Below are positions 40,193 to 48,561 of a stretch of DNA of 64,000 nt, piece by piece. Every line of letters starts with the position of its first letter. The stretch's first letter is position 1. The notes beneath the pieces were generated by a model that was not told where the DNA came from, made no database searches, and saw nothing but the letters and a program-made list of their open reading frames with translations. This DNA is from Alviniconcha marisindica (taxonomy: Eukaryota > Mollusca > Gastropoda > Provannidae). The position numbers were made by a program, and so were the translations under genes. The stretch covers positions 223,816 through 287,815 of the forward strand of contig JABMCL010002230.1 in the NCBI GenBank assembly GCA_018857735.1, given 5' to 3'.

Positions 40193-43100
40193 AGATTGTT
40201 GTGTGTGTGTCTCTCTCCCTTGAACTTTTCTCGTCTTTTCTGGGACTACAGTAGCTTAGCAGGGTCGTTAGATGACTAACCATAAACTACATTCCTAGTA
40301 ATAATTTTTTTCTTAGTTCAACTTCTCTCTCTTCTTCTCTCTCTCTCTCTCCTTTTCTCTTCTCTGGTCATCTCTCTCTCTTCTGTTCTGTTTTCTGTGC
40401 TCTCTTCTCACTGTGTTCTCTGTCTTGTTCTGGGATAACCCTATATGGCTGATGGGCAGTTAAAAATCCAAGAACTAGTCCTCTGTCTGTCTACACCTTT
40501 ATCCTCTCTCTTTCTCACTTCTCTCTCAGTGTCTTCTCTCTTCTTTCTCCTTTGTCTGTGTCTTGGTCACTCTCTCTTTCTGTTCTCGCTTTTGCTGTTG
40601 ACTCTCCATTCTCCACTGTCTTGGTCTCTCTCGTTCTCTTTGTGTCTGCCCGTCTCTACCTACCATCCCTCTCACGTAATTTGGTACCACTAATGATAAG
40701 TTTGACCTTAATCAGATAAGACAAAACTCTCATTAGGTCGATTGCTCAAAGATAATTCAGCATTTCTAGATATGGGTCAGATGTTACATAATCAGTACCC
40801 TTTGAAAGTATTTGGCACTTACTTTTTTTCTTTTCTTCCCCTCACTCAGAGAAAAAAATTGAACATTTGTGGACATGAGCCAGCAAAGTTAGATGACTAA
40901 ATTAAGTGAGGAATATTTCTCTGAGTGTATTAAACGGTTGATTAATTTCTTTTCTCCCTATGCAGAGCATTATAGCTGAGGACCTGTTTGACTTCTTCCT
41001 GGAGTACTTCCCAAGTCTCAAGGAAAAAAATGTGAAGGATAAGTGAGTGTGTTGTTAATGTTGTGTGCATATATTCATTCACAGGTTTCTGCACATATAT
41101 ATATATATTACATGTGTGTGGTAGTGCATACTTGTATGGTTGTGCATGCTTCTGACTGTCTTGTCAGGTCAATCAATTATTTATTCATGTGTGCTTTTGT
41201 GTCCTTAGGTAGGTGTGTGTGTGCGTGTGTGTTGGACAGCAAGTCATCTCATTGATTATCTAGTATCATAAGCAATACCATAAGCAGAAAAAGTAATGAA
41301 CTCTGATACTTCCCATGAAAAACGAGGTCTGACCAACACTGTCAGATAGAAAGTGATCTTGTCACACCTTAAAGGCAATACCAACACTGTCAAATGGGGA
41401 GTGCTCTTGTCACACCTTAAAGGGAATACCACTACTGTCAAATAGAGTGATCTTGTCACACCTTAAAGGGAATACCAACACTGTCAAATGGGGAGTGCTC
41501 TTGTCACACCTTAAAGGGAATACCACTACTGTCAAATAGAGTGATCTTGTCACACCTTAGAGGGAATACCATCACTGTCAAAGACCGCTGGTCAGAATGG
41601 TGTGACCGGTGTTGTCAGATAGATCTTGTGGAGTGATCTGGTCACATCTGAGTGTCAGTTTTATCTTTCAGAGATCTCTGTCAGTGTGTGTGTATATATA
41701 TTATATATATATCTCTCCCTCTCTCTTTGTCTCTGTTGATGTGCCTATCTCTCACTCTTTCTCTCTCTGTTGATGTGTCTCTCTCTTTCTCACTCTGTTT
41801 TTCTCTCTCTCCTCTTTCTTGCTCTGTTCTGTCATGTTGCCAGATGTTAAGTAGTGGACAGTGTGCCATGTACTGCATTTTGTCCACAAGCAGGTTATTG
41901 TCATCGCAGAGGTCAGAGAATTGGTGAGATGTTAACTAGTGGACAGTGTGCCATGTACTGCATTTTGTCCACAAGCTGGTTATTGTCATCACAGAGGTCA
42001 GAGAATTGGTGAGATGTTAACTATTGGAGAGTGCAACCAATGTTGTCAGATAGATCATGTGGAGTGATCCGATGACACCTGACTGTCAAATTTCCCGTGG
42101 GCAGAGAAGGATATGAGTTTTCCAGCTGGCTTCACACACCTGGGTGGCCACCCTACACACCTGACCTGTCCGCTGGCAGACAGCTCATGGATCCCCCGGA
42201 GGCTTTGGCTGCCAGCATTGACACACAGGTCAGTCCCCCCCTCCCCTCCCCTCCCTTCCCCCCCTCCACTGTGTTAACCCACTTGGCCCCAGAACGCCCA
42301 TCACCACCCACTTTTCACTCAGCTGCTTACCGTGGGCACCCTAACAAACTCACAGAGCTTCATCTTTGGAGATTCAAACTGGAAATTTTACAAAGTCGGT
42401 TACCCCATAGGTACCACCCAAAACCTGACATTCCCAGAGCAGGACCCATTTGCTGCACTTGAAAGGTTATTTTTTTATGCTTTTATCTCCTTGAGCCCAA
42501 AACAATCAACCTCTTGTTACAGCTGATTTCAAACTGGAAAAAATACTAATGACTGAAACTTCTTTTGATATGATTTCTAAATTGTTACCAGGTCTTGACA
42601 CATGGGATTTTACAAAGGCACGGCTTCCGGGCAAGTGGGTATATTAGTAACAATTACCTGTGGCAATGTTCACAAGCTGGTTACAGGACACAGGGATTGC
42701 CAGACTGTAACTTAGTGACGTGACCATTTCTTTGTGTGTTATTATTATTTTTAAAGCTGTTTATTTTGTCAAGATAAAATCTTGTCCACAAGTGTTTAAT
42801 GTGTATTTTGTCCACAAGCTGTATTATGTGTGCAAGTGTTTAGTACAGACCTTTTGGCTTATTGTGCAAATGTTATGTCACAAGTGTTTACCATGTGTGC
42901 ATTTTGTCCACAAGCTGGTTATTGTCAGGGCATGGCTTTGTCCAGGCAAGCTGGTATGTGTATTTTGTCCACAAGCTGTTTATTGTGATTTTGTCCACAA
43001 GCTGGTTATTGTGCATTTTGTCCACAACCTGGTTATTGTATTTTGTCCACAAGCTGTGTTATTGTGCATTTTGTCCACAACCTGGTTATTGTGCATTTTG

Positions 43101-46100
43101 TCCACAAGCTGTTATTGTGTATTTTGGCCACAAGCTGTTATTGTGTATTTTGTCCACAAGCTGGTTATTGTGTATTTTGTCCACTAGCTGGTTATTGTTA
43201 TTAATGTTAATGTTATTGCAAAGGTCATAGCACTGGCCAGATGTTAAAAGGGGACAGCCTGCCAGCTACTGCGTTTTATTGACAAGCAAGTTATTGTCAT
43301 TGCAGAGCCCAGAGAATTGGCCAGATGTTAACTAGTAACAAGCTGGTTATAGTGCATTTTGTCCACAAGCTGGTTATTGTCACTGGAGAGATTGCAGCAT
43401 TGGCCAGATGTTAACAAGTGGACAGTGTACCATGTACTGCGTTTTGTTGACAAGCTGGCTATGATCATTGCAGAGATCAGAAAATTGGCCAGAGGTTAAC
43501 TAGTAGAGAGTCTGCCACTAGTGCCAGGGGCTGCATTTTGTCCACAAGCTGGTGATTGTCATTGCAGGAGCCAGGAAGCTGGCCGGATGTTGACCAGTAA
43601 TGTAGTACTAGTAGAGAGTAGTACTGTAGTAGAGAGTAGTACTGTAGTAAGGTAGTACTGGAGTAGAGAGTAGTACTGTAGTAGAGGTAGTACTGGAGTA
43701 GAGAGTAGTATACTGGAGTAGAGAGTCTGCCAGGGGCTGCATTTTGTCCACAAGCTGGTGGTTGTCATTGCAGGAGCCAGGAAGCTGGCTGGATGTTAAC
43801 TAGTCTAGTACTGTAGTACTAGTAGAGAGTAGTACTGTAGTAGAGAGTAGTAGAGGTAGTACTGGAGTAGAGAGTCTGCCAGGGGCTGCATTTTGTTGAC
43901 AAGCTGGTGGTTGTCACTGCAGAGATCAGAAAATTAGCCAGATGTTACCTAGTGAAGAGTCTGCCAGGGGCTGCATTTTGTTGACAAGCTGGTGGTTGTC
44001 ATTGCAGGAGCCAGGAAGCTGGCCGGATGTTAACTAGTCTAGTACTGTAGTACTGGAGTGGAGAGTAGTATACTGGAGTAGAGAGTCTGCCAGGGGCTGC
44101 ATTTTGTTGACAAGCTGGTGATTGTCACTGCAGGAGCCGGGAATCTGGCTGGATGTTAAATAGTACTGTAGTAGATAGAGCCTGCCAGGGACTGCATTTT
44201 GTCCACAAGCTGGTGATCGCCACTGCAAAGATCAGAAAATTAGCCAGATGTTACCTAGTGAAGAGTCTGCCAGGGACTGGATTTTGTCCACAAGCTGGTG
44301 ATTGTCACTGCAGAGATCAGAAAATTAGCCAGATGTTACCTAGTGAAGAGTGAGGAGGAGATCAGAAAATTAGCCAGATATTACCTAGTGAAGAGTCTGC
44401 CAGGGACTGGATTTTGTCCACAAGCTGGTGATTGTCACTGCAGAGATCAGAAAATTAGCCAGATGTTACCTAGTGAAGAGTGAGGAGGAGATCAGAAAAT
44501 TAGCCAGATATTACCTAGTGAAGAGTCTGCCAGGGACTGCATTTTGTCCACAAGCTGGTGGTTGTCACTGCAGAGATCAGAAAATTAGCCAGATGTTACC
44601 TAGTGAAGAGTGAGGAGGAGATCAGAAAATTAGCCAGATGTTACCCAGTGAAGAGTCTGCCAGGAGCTGCATTTTGTTCACAAGCTGGTGATCGCCACTG
44701 CAGAGATCAGAAAATTAGCCAGATGTTACCTAGTGAAGAGTCTGCCAGGGACTGCATTTTGTCCACAAGCTGGTGATTGTCATTGCAGAGATTGGAAAAT
44801 TAGCCAGATATTACCTAGTGAAGAGTCTGCCTGGGACTGCATTTTGTCCACAAGCTGGTGGTTGTCATTGCAGGAGCCAGGAAGCTGGCCGGACATTGAA
44901 AAGTGGACGGTCTACCAGGTGCTGCATTTTGTGGACAAGCTGATGGAGCGTAGTGACCTTCCTGCTGACTTTGTGCCATTGCTCGGGACAAAGTACCCCA
45001 GGATCTCCACCTCCAAAAATGCTGAGGTCAGTATGTTGTAATTGTTGTTTTATTGGGGGGGGGGGGGGGGGGGGGGGGGAGACTGATTCGGTTGTTGAAT
45101 CATATTTTGGTGACTTGAACTTATTCTAGCAAGTATCAAGTTGTATTATTTTTCATGTCATGGTGGCAGCTTCTTGTTGCATTTACATGTAATGGTCGGC
45201 TGCTGCTATAAGTATAGCTATACGACACGTTGTATTAATTATTTACATGTCTGTTTTCACTTTTCTCTGTTCTTATTCTCATCATTTTAAATGTCTATTC
45301 TTATGAGCCTGTCTCATGGAACTGCCACATGTGGGATGAATAAAGTCTGACTGAACTGAATTGAATTGTGCTTCACCCTTTCACTGTCATGCTTGCCGCG
45401 CCGTCACTCAGAAGACGACCAACAAAAGTGCCAAACTTGAAATCATTACGGCTTTACCCCCCACCCCCGTCACATGAATATGTGAAAGGACTTATATCAA
45501 AATGCACGGTATTGAAAGTAGATTTGTTATAGGACCATCGGATATGCTGTTTGCAAGTGTGTATGTGTGCACTTTTCAGCCCAGGCATTTTACTGCCCGG
45601 GGCAGTGAATGGGAATGGGTTCAGAAATTTGATTTTCTGTAGCCTTTGCCTTAAGAGGCAAGCGTGACTGCCTTAGGGGGTGTGGCTATACCACAGTATT
45701 CTGAGAATGGTGATAATGAATACTGCGAGCACCTCACTGGAATGAGCTGTGCATCTTACAGCCAGAAGTTTTGAATACCCACCAACCTTGATCAACAGAA
45801 CTGCTCTTCCTGCAAGAAACTGATTACTGTAATTCAGTCTTGCCAGAAATGTATACATAAAACCTTAGAAATAATGTATAATCATAATATTGTATTTCTC
45901 ACACACCACACACACATGGAATGTAACAGGGAATGAGGGAGGGTGGGGGGGATGCAGAAGGAAGATGAAAGAATGCACACATAAATAACCCACACATTCG
46001 CACAGAGATCTGATCAGAAGGCAGAAAAACCAGTTTTAAACTACTGGAAACTGCCGTTACTGGGGATGATCAGAATGTAGAAAAACCAGTTGTAATCTAC

Positions 46101-47953
46101 TGGAAACTGCTGTTACTGGGGATGATCAGAATGTAGAAAAACCAGTTGTAAACAACTGGAAACTGCCATTACTGGGGATGATCAGAATGTGGAAAAACCA
46201 GTTGTAAACAACTGGAAACTGCCATTACTGGGGATGATCAGAATGTAGAAAAACCAGTTGTAAACAACTGGAAACTGCCATTACTGGGGATGATCAGAAT
46301 GTAGAAAAACCAGTTGTAAACAACTGGAAACTGCCATTACTGGGGATGATCAGAATGCAGAAATACCAGTTGTAAACTACTGGAAACTGCCATTACTGGG
46401 GATGATCAGAATGCAGAAATACCAGTTGTAAACTACTGGAAACTGCCATTACTGGGGATGATCAGAATGCAGAAATACCAGTTGTAAACTACTGGAAACT
46501 GCCATTACTGGGGATGATCAGAATGTAGAAAAACCAGTTGTAAACAACTGGAAACTGCCATTACTGGGGATGATCAGAATGTAGAAAAACCAGTTGTAAA
46601 CTACTGTAAGCCGCCATTACTGGGGACGATCAGAAGAAAGAAAAACCAGTTGTAAACTACTGGAAACTGTCATTACTGGGGATAATCAGAATGTAGAAAA
46701 AAACGTTGGAAACTAATGGAAACTGTCATTACTGGGAATGATCAGAATGTAGAAAAACCAGTTGTAAACTAATAAAAATGGCCATCACTGGTGACCTGTG
46801 CTTGGATGTGTGCAGATCCGCCTTCGTTGGTGTCAGCTGGTGATCAAGAACGACCACCAAGCTGCTTTCCCTGACGTCAGAGCCTTCCTCATCTCCCAAG
46901 GTGAGAGCTGTCAGAGGGCTCTGAGTGAATCAGAGTTGTCACACCCACTTGTAGGATGCATTGTATGCTATGCTTACTCCCATGCTCTCTGCCCCCATGA
47001 AATAAGATTTTTTAAAGATTCCAACTACCTTAATGAGGAAAATGTGTGTTGTTTTGTAAGTAGTTGTATCTGTCTTTATTCATGTACTGTATGTAAGTGG
47101 CTTTGTCTGTGCATGTACAACTGTGTGTTGGATGAAAGTGGTTTTGTCTGTGCATGTACAACTGTGTGTTGTATATATATATGTAAGTGGCTTTGTCTGC
47201 GCACACGTACAACAGTGTGTTGTATGTAAGTGGTTGTGTGTTAGGGTGCATGTCTTTGTGCATGCACATCTCTGTGTATGCCTCTGTGTATTTGTGCATG
47301 CATATGTACATGAGGGCAGAGCTGCAGAATGCTGCCACCCAAGTTGGGCAGAAAAAAAAACTTCAGGCGAGACCAGACTTGCTGACCTGCTGGGCGAGAC
47401 ATAATTTTTCCTTCTCCAGTGATCATTTCTATGAATTTGTCAAACATTTTAATCATTGGAGAAGAAAGCACAGCAATGTTGTCTGTAATGCAGTTTTGTC
47501 ACCATTTTAACTTGGCTAAAACAGCAGCCAAGCATGAAATGGAAAAATAGTTTTCATAATTAAAATTCAGGCAAGGGAAAATTGCTTCTGGTTAATGGAT
47601 CTCTATATTCACCAGCTCAGTGGCTAGTAATTAAAAAATAAAATAATAATCAGCTTCTGCAGGCCTGTGTGGGATGTGTGTATGCGCACTGTTAGTATTA
47701 TAACGTGTGCTTCTTTGCACCTTGGTATACATTTTTGGATGAATTGTAAACAGGGGCGAAAAAGACCAACAGCTGATTTGATTGTTTTTGTCGCGCAGGC
47801 AAACAGAAGTACACCCTCCCCTTGTACCGGTCTCTGGTGAAGGGGTCGGACACGGCCCGCAGTCTCGCCAATCAGATCTTCACAGAGACAAAGGACAGAC
47901 TGCACATCGTCCTCAGAAACTACGTGCAGGAGATCCTGAAAAGCGGAAAGTGA
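17254..47953 (+). CDS. RNPEP: Aminopeptidase B-like M1 zinc metallopeptidase; one catalytic-domain exon not found
   Basis: Exons: 17254-17422, 22685-22809, 23521-23626, 26091-26200, 27470-27670, 29047-29259, 30267-30329, 31327-31446, 33196-33234 (tentative), 40966-41042, 42105-42228, 44874-45026, 46816-46900, 47799-47953. Phases match except across the gap after 33234. Aminopeptidase B removes N-terminal Arg/Lys. Seen: residues 1-170 form the N-terminal saddle domain; GGMEN is at about 279-283; HEISH-x18-E at 306-329 gives the two His and one Glu that bind zinc; the C-terminal helical domain has [12 protein letters not shown] and ends KYTLPLYR...EILKSGK. Not found: the segment with the conserved VDPDDTYNETPYEKG, which carries the transition-state tyrosine of this family, plus about 30 residues after it. 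A further 12 or so residues may be absent between exons 11 and 12. RNPEPL1 or LTA4H are less likely given the [15 protein letters not shown] and C-terminal wording. Confidence 0.85.
17736..19994. mobile_element. Candidate non-autonomous DNA transposon A with 24-bp terminal inverted repeats
   Basis: GACTTAGTGCCAAAAGGTGC (extending CGCAA... to 24 bp) at 17751-17774 is repeated perfectly inverted at 19971-19994; both ends are flanked outside by TA tracts. The 2,244-bp interior has no long open frame. It carries eight copies of an 11-bp motif TAAYGTTYAAC on both strands: 18126, 18330, 18508, 18891, 18929, 19461, 19632, 19800. Superfamily unassigned. Target duplications cannot be read because of the TA flank. 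Confidence 0.7.
20023..22488. mobile_element. Candidate element B bounded by 24-bp inverted repeats
   Basis: ATGGGTCATTCTCCTGAAAA plus CTGG at 20023-20046 is perfectly inverted at 22465-22488. It lies 28 bp from element A and ends 197 bp before RNPEP exon 2. The interior contains the degenerate TCAAGGTCA-bearing array at 20820-21650 and a C-rich run near 22025. No transposase frame was seen. Confidence 0.6.
20820..21650 (+). repeat. TCAAGGTCA-bearing dispersed repeat, five degenerate tandem copies
   Basis: Cores CTTCAAGGTCAAGGTCACAG at about 21240 and similar at 20932, 21087, 21400 and 21533, spaced about 135-155 bp. Each is followed by variable sequence, GTAACCAAACTYAGTATGGTG and CATCATAAGCYRGAGTGTC. 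It is the inverse of the repeat at 130-770. Confidence 0.75.
22685..22809 (+). CDS. RNPEP: RNPEP exon 2
   Basis: Acceptor AAATTTCAG, donor GTGCAG, phases 1 to 0. Encodes [16 protein letters not shown] and [13 protein letters not shown]. Confidence 0.88.
23521..23626 (+). CDS. RNPEP: RNPEP exon 3
   Basis: Acceptor TATTTGCAG, donor GTCTGT, phases 0 to 1. Encodes [20 protein letters not shown] and WLEPAQTA. Confidence 0.88.
23837..24033. repeat. GT and TA microsatellites
   Basis: GT tract at 23855-23882 and a TA tract at about 23972-24033. Confidence 0.95.
24186..24985. repeat. Tandem array, 52-bp unit, about 15 copies
   Basis: The unit is ACACAAATCTAGTAACTGGA, ACATTGTCTGCCGGGAGACA, GTACGCTCACTG. 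Sub-families differ at CAGG/CGGG and GTACG/GGACG; two copies carry an extra GACAGT. Confidence 0.95.
25058..25830. repeat. CT-rich tract within a roughly 375-bp two-copy duplication
   Basis: CATCTCCCACTCCCCCACAA...CAAGCAGCTGTAGTAGAACA occurs at 25080-25165 and again at 25472-25560. Each copy is followed by long CT/CCCC-rich sequence. The strand asymmetry extends over about 600 bp. Confidence 0.9.
26091..26200 (+). CDS. RNPEP: RNPEP exon 4
   Basis: Acceptor TTTGTTTCAG, donor GTCAAT, phases 1 to 0. Encodes [20 protein letters not shown] and [16 protein letters not shown], the family region around F-x-P-C-x-D-T-P. Confidence 0.92.
26424..26575. repeat. Foldback element with perfect 23-bp arms
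   Basis: 26481-26503 (ACAAGGGAGTTAATTAGCAC and TCA) is perfectly inverted at 26512-26534 around an 8-base loop. Weaker symmetry extends outward to about 26425 and 26575 (AATGAACCGGAAGAGC versus an inverted GAATGAGGCCCAGAGC). Possibly a small foldback MITE. Confidence 0.75.
27470..27670 (+). CDS. RNPEP: RNPEP exon 5
   Basis: Acceptor CAATGTCAG, donor GTTAGT, phase 0 to 0. Encodes [15 protein letters not shown] through [20 protein letters not shown] and WAEPCML. The donor is weaker than its downstream copies. Confidence 0.92.
27671..28490 (+). repeat. Degenerate array of RNPEP exon 5 donor-junction copies, G-rich
   Basis: The junction GCATGCTG|GTTAGTGCTG...GTAGT recurs as GCATGATG|GTAAGTCTTG at 27883, GCATGCTAATCTGTT at 28026, GCATAATG|GTAAGTCCTT at 28254, and GATG|GTAAGTCCTG at 28307. 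A second shared block (ATTGG...CATGGTYAGRTG) recurs near 27735, 27972, 28105 and 28405. G runs, including 22 Gs at 28174-28195, separate the units. Confidence 0.7.
28500..28870 (+). mobile_element. Degenerate LINE ORF2 3' fragment
   Basis: Around 28630-28850 broken frames give [17 protein letters not shown], then a cysteine-poor tail with [13 protein letters not shown]. The C-N-C-G-x-x-D ... H-I pattern followed by a terminal domain is seen in non-LTR retrotransposon polyproteins. Several stops and frame changes show it is dead. Confidence 0.6.
29047..29259 (+). CDS. RNPEP: RNPEP exon 6 (GGMEN and first zinc ligand)
   Basis: Acceptor GATGTCAG, donor GTGAGT, phase 0 to 0. Encodes [30 protein letters not shown], and ends DVVIHEI, with the zinc site split across the intron. 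Confidence 0.95.
29262..29560. repeat. TG-rich degenerate tandem repeat
   Basis: Repeated TGTGTGTGAAAGA and ATGTATGTGGTGTTG blocks directly after the exon 6 donor. A separate TG tract is at 29924-29970. Confidence 0.8.
30267..30329 (+). CDS. RNPEP: RNPEP exon 7 (zinc site)
   Basis: Acceptor TTTGCACAG, donor GTAAGC, phase 0 to 0, exactly 21 codons: [18 protein letters not shown] then LNE. It supplies the second His and the distal Glu of HExxH-x18-E. Confidence 0.95.
30411..30639. mobile_element. piggyBac-type MITE, copy 1
   Basis: TTAA at 30411-30414 and 30636-30639 flank a 221-bp element with ends CCCTTTCACTGCC and inverted CCCCTTCGCTGCC. TTAA target duplication and CCC termini are characteristic of piggyBac elements. 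The interior shares CAAACAGTATAT, TTTTGATG and CCTTTCACRTGCCAGT with the copy at 53036. Confidence 0.85.
31118..31237 (+). pseudogene. Tandem duplicate of RNPEP exon 8 with one in-frame stop
   Basis: 120 bp, the same length and phase as the true exon 8 at 31327. Acceptor GTGTCCAAG, donor GTACAA. Reads [26 protein letters not shown], stop (TGA at 31196-31198), then [13 protein letters not shown]. Only one nonsense codon (true exon has GGA there) and no indel. The intervening intron is 89 bp. Confidence 0.85.
31327..31446 (+). CDS. RNPEP: RNPEP exon 8
   Basis: Acceptor TTTGCCAG, donor GTAGCT, phase 0 to 0. Encodes [36 protein letters not shown]. Confidence 0.93.
31655..31910. repeat. Tandem array, 21-bp unit, about 12 copies
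   Basis: CTGGCATCTTATTGTCTCCAG and variants. Confidence 0.88.
32090..33165. repeat. About 1.07-kb polypyrimidine tandem array
   Basis: Repeats of about 90-120 bp built from TCTTCCATTTCCTCTTCCTC, CTCCGTTTTCCCTTTTTCCT and CTCTTTCTGTTGTCTTCTGC, almost pure C/T on the plus strand. The Ser/Leu/Phe-rich open frames are artefacts. Confidence 0.92.
33196..33234 (+). CDS. RNPEP: RNPEP exon 9, tentative micro-exon
   Basis: TTTGTTGAG before and GTAGGT after bound 39 bp that read [13 protein letters not shown] in phase 0. The order E-x-P ... (L/I)-(K/E)-P-G matches the family segment before VDPDDTYNETPYEKG. Short and weakly conserved, so uncertain. Confidence 0.45.
33325..33445. repeat. Two-copy 60-bp tandem duplication
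   Basis: AAAGGACTAACTCTTCATAC, then TTTTTGTTGTTTTTATTATA, twice. Confidence 0.9.
33839..39735. repeat. 61-bp minisatellite array, about 96 copies
   Basis: The unit is TGCTGACTGGCTGGTTCTGC, TGTCTGTGGCTGATAGTGAA, GTGATGCTGATGTGCCCTGTT. Most copies are identical. Minor classes lack one (CTGTCTGGGCTG) or two bases (CTGTCTGGCTG). Diverged copies sit only at the edges (33839-33990, 34440-34610, 39700-39735). Because 61 is not a multiple of three and the unit is stop-free in all minus-strand frames, reading frames of 2,005 and 1,738 codons arise; I do not treat them as genes. Confidence 0.97.
39960..40680. repeat. CT-rich sequence
   Basis: CT tract at 40141-40190 inside CTCTCT-rich DNA to about 40650. 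No coding signal matching RNPEP was seen. Confidence 0.85.
40966..41042 (+). CDS. RNPEP: RNPEP exon 10
   Basis: Acceptor CCCTATGCAG, donor GTGAGT, phases 0 to 2. Encodes [20 protein letters not shown] and KNVKD, the start of the C-terminal domain. Confidence 0.92.
41285..41670. repeat. Tandem array of CACACCTTAAAGGGAATACC units
   Basis: About five copies of a 47-95-bp unit with CACTGTCAAATGGGGAGTGC and TCTTGTCACACC. The last part (41602-41660) is repeated at 42033-42092 next to exon 11. Confidence 0.85.
41836..44873 (+). repeat. Array of decayed copies of the 5' half of RNPEP exon 12
   Basis: At least 15 long copies. Each consists of an acceptor-like TTGTCATTGCAG, GAGATCAGAAAATTAGCCAG, ATGTTACCTAGTGAAGAGTC, TGCCAGGGACTGCATTTTGT and CCACAAGCTGG. 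These align to the start of the true exon at 44874, which differs as GCCAGGAAGCTGGCCGGACA and CTGCATTTTGTGGACAAGCT. A sub-array at 42780-43200 amplifies only TTTTGTCCACAAGCTGGTTA. A GTAGTACTGTAGTAGAGAG sub-repeat has grown at 43600-44170. Confidence 0.85.
42105..42228 (+). CDS. RNPEP: RNPEP exon 11
   Basis: Acceptor CGTGGGCAG, donor GTCAGT, phases 2 to 0. Encodes [20 protein letters not shown] then [16 protein letters not shown]. Confidence 0.93.
44874..45026 (+). CDS. RNPEP: RNPEP exon 12
   Basis: Acceptor TGTCATTGCAG, donor GTCAGT, phase 0 to 0. Encodes [20 protein letters not shown] and [14 protein letters not shown]. It is the parent of the array upstream. About 12 residues expected before WTVYQ have no counterpart. 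Confidence 0.92.
45055..45360 (+). repeat. 25-base G run and LINE-like 3' tail
   Basis: G run at 45055-45079. At 45300-45360, CATGTGGGATGAATAAAGTC with a TGAAT repeat resembles the 3' end of L2/Rex-like retroposons. Confidence 0.55.
45372..45624. mobile_element. Diverged piggyBac-type MITE, copy 3, reverse orientation
   Basis: CCCTTTCACTGTCATG at the left and GGGGCAGTGAATGGGAATGGG at the right. Internal blocks (GTGAAAGGA, ATCAAAATGCA, GAAAGTAGA, ATAGGACC) are the reverse complement of those in the copies at 30411 and 53036. Flanks are TTCA rather than TTAA. Confidence 0.65.
45995..46790. repeat. Tandem array, 56-bp unit, about 14 copies
   Basis: The unit is ACTGGGGATGATCAGAATGT, AGAAAAACCAGTTGTAAACA, ACTGGAAACTGCCATT. 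It ends within 30 bp of the exon 13 acceptor. Confidence 0.95.
46816..46900 (+). CDS. RNPEP: RNPEP exon 13
   Basis: Acceptor GTGTGCAG, donor GTGAGA, phases 0 to 1. Encodes [20 protein letters not shown] then VRAFLISQ. Confidence 0.93.
47040..47240. repeat. Short tandem repeat, 38-62-bp unit
   Basis: GTAAGTGGCTTTGTCTGTGC, ATGTACAACTGTGTGTTG repeated three to four times. Confidence 0.8.
47799..47953 (+). CDS. RNPEP: RNPEP exon 14 and stop
   Basis: Acceptor TTGTCGCGCAG, phase 1. Encodes [20 protein letters not shown] and ends [12 protein letters not shown]. The C-terminal wording is that of aminopeptidase B. Confidence 0.93.
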
Positions 47954-48561
47954 AGGGACAACCCCATCAGCTGGATGTGTGCATTTGGATCAGTAATGTG
48001 TGACACCTCGTGTCTGACCAATATATTCTGTAAACATGTGTTTCTCATGAGACCTTAAAAATATATATATACATAATGGTAGCCACCTGTGCCTACTTCT
48101 AGTTGATTAAAAAATAATATATGATTGTCAGTTTTCCATTGCCATCCATTCCTGAATTTATTTTATACATGTGATGATTTAGGTTACACAATTTCACTCC
48201 TGCAGTCACCTTTGTTGTAAGTTATATTACATGTGGGGTTCTGTTTGTCCTCTTTGCATTTGGTAATTTTTGCTTCTGTATAGTTTCCAACTTCAAAAGT
48301 TTGAAGGCCCAAGACACGCTTTGTGCATGCTGGGTTATTTTAGTGTTTCTACAATCCACCAAACTGACATGGACCACACAATCTTTAGCGTGCATACGTG
48401 ATGCTTCTGCATGCATATTATGGGGGATCTCGGTTTATAGTCATGGCAGAAGGACTTTTGTAGAGTCTGCACATAACTTGACTCCAGAGAAATCTCGGGG
48501 CAGGTGCAAATCCAGGCACAAAACAGTTGCCTGGCCTTGTGGTGACCATGCTCGATCATGC

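Noticed and set aside
47123..47510. Plus frames of 93 and 107 codons in the last RNPEP intron
   Set aside because: They start in a short tandem repeat and show no splice or family support.
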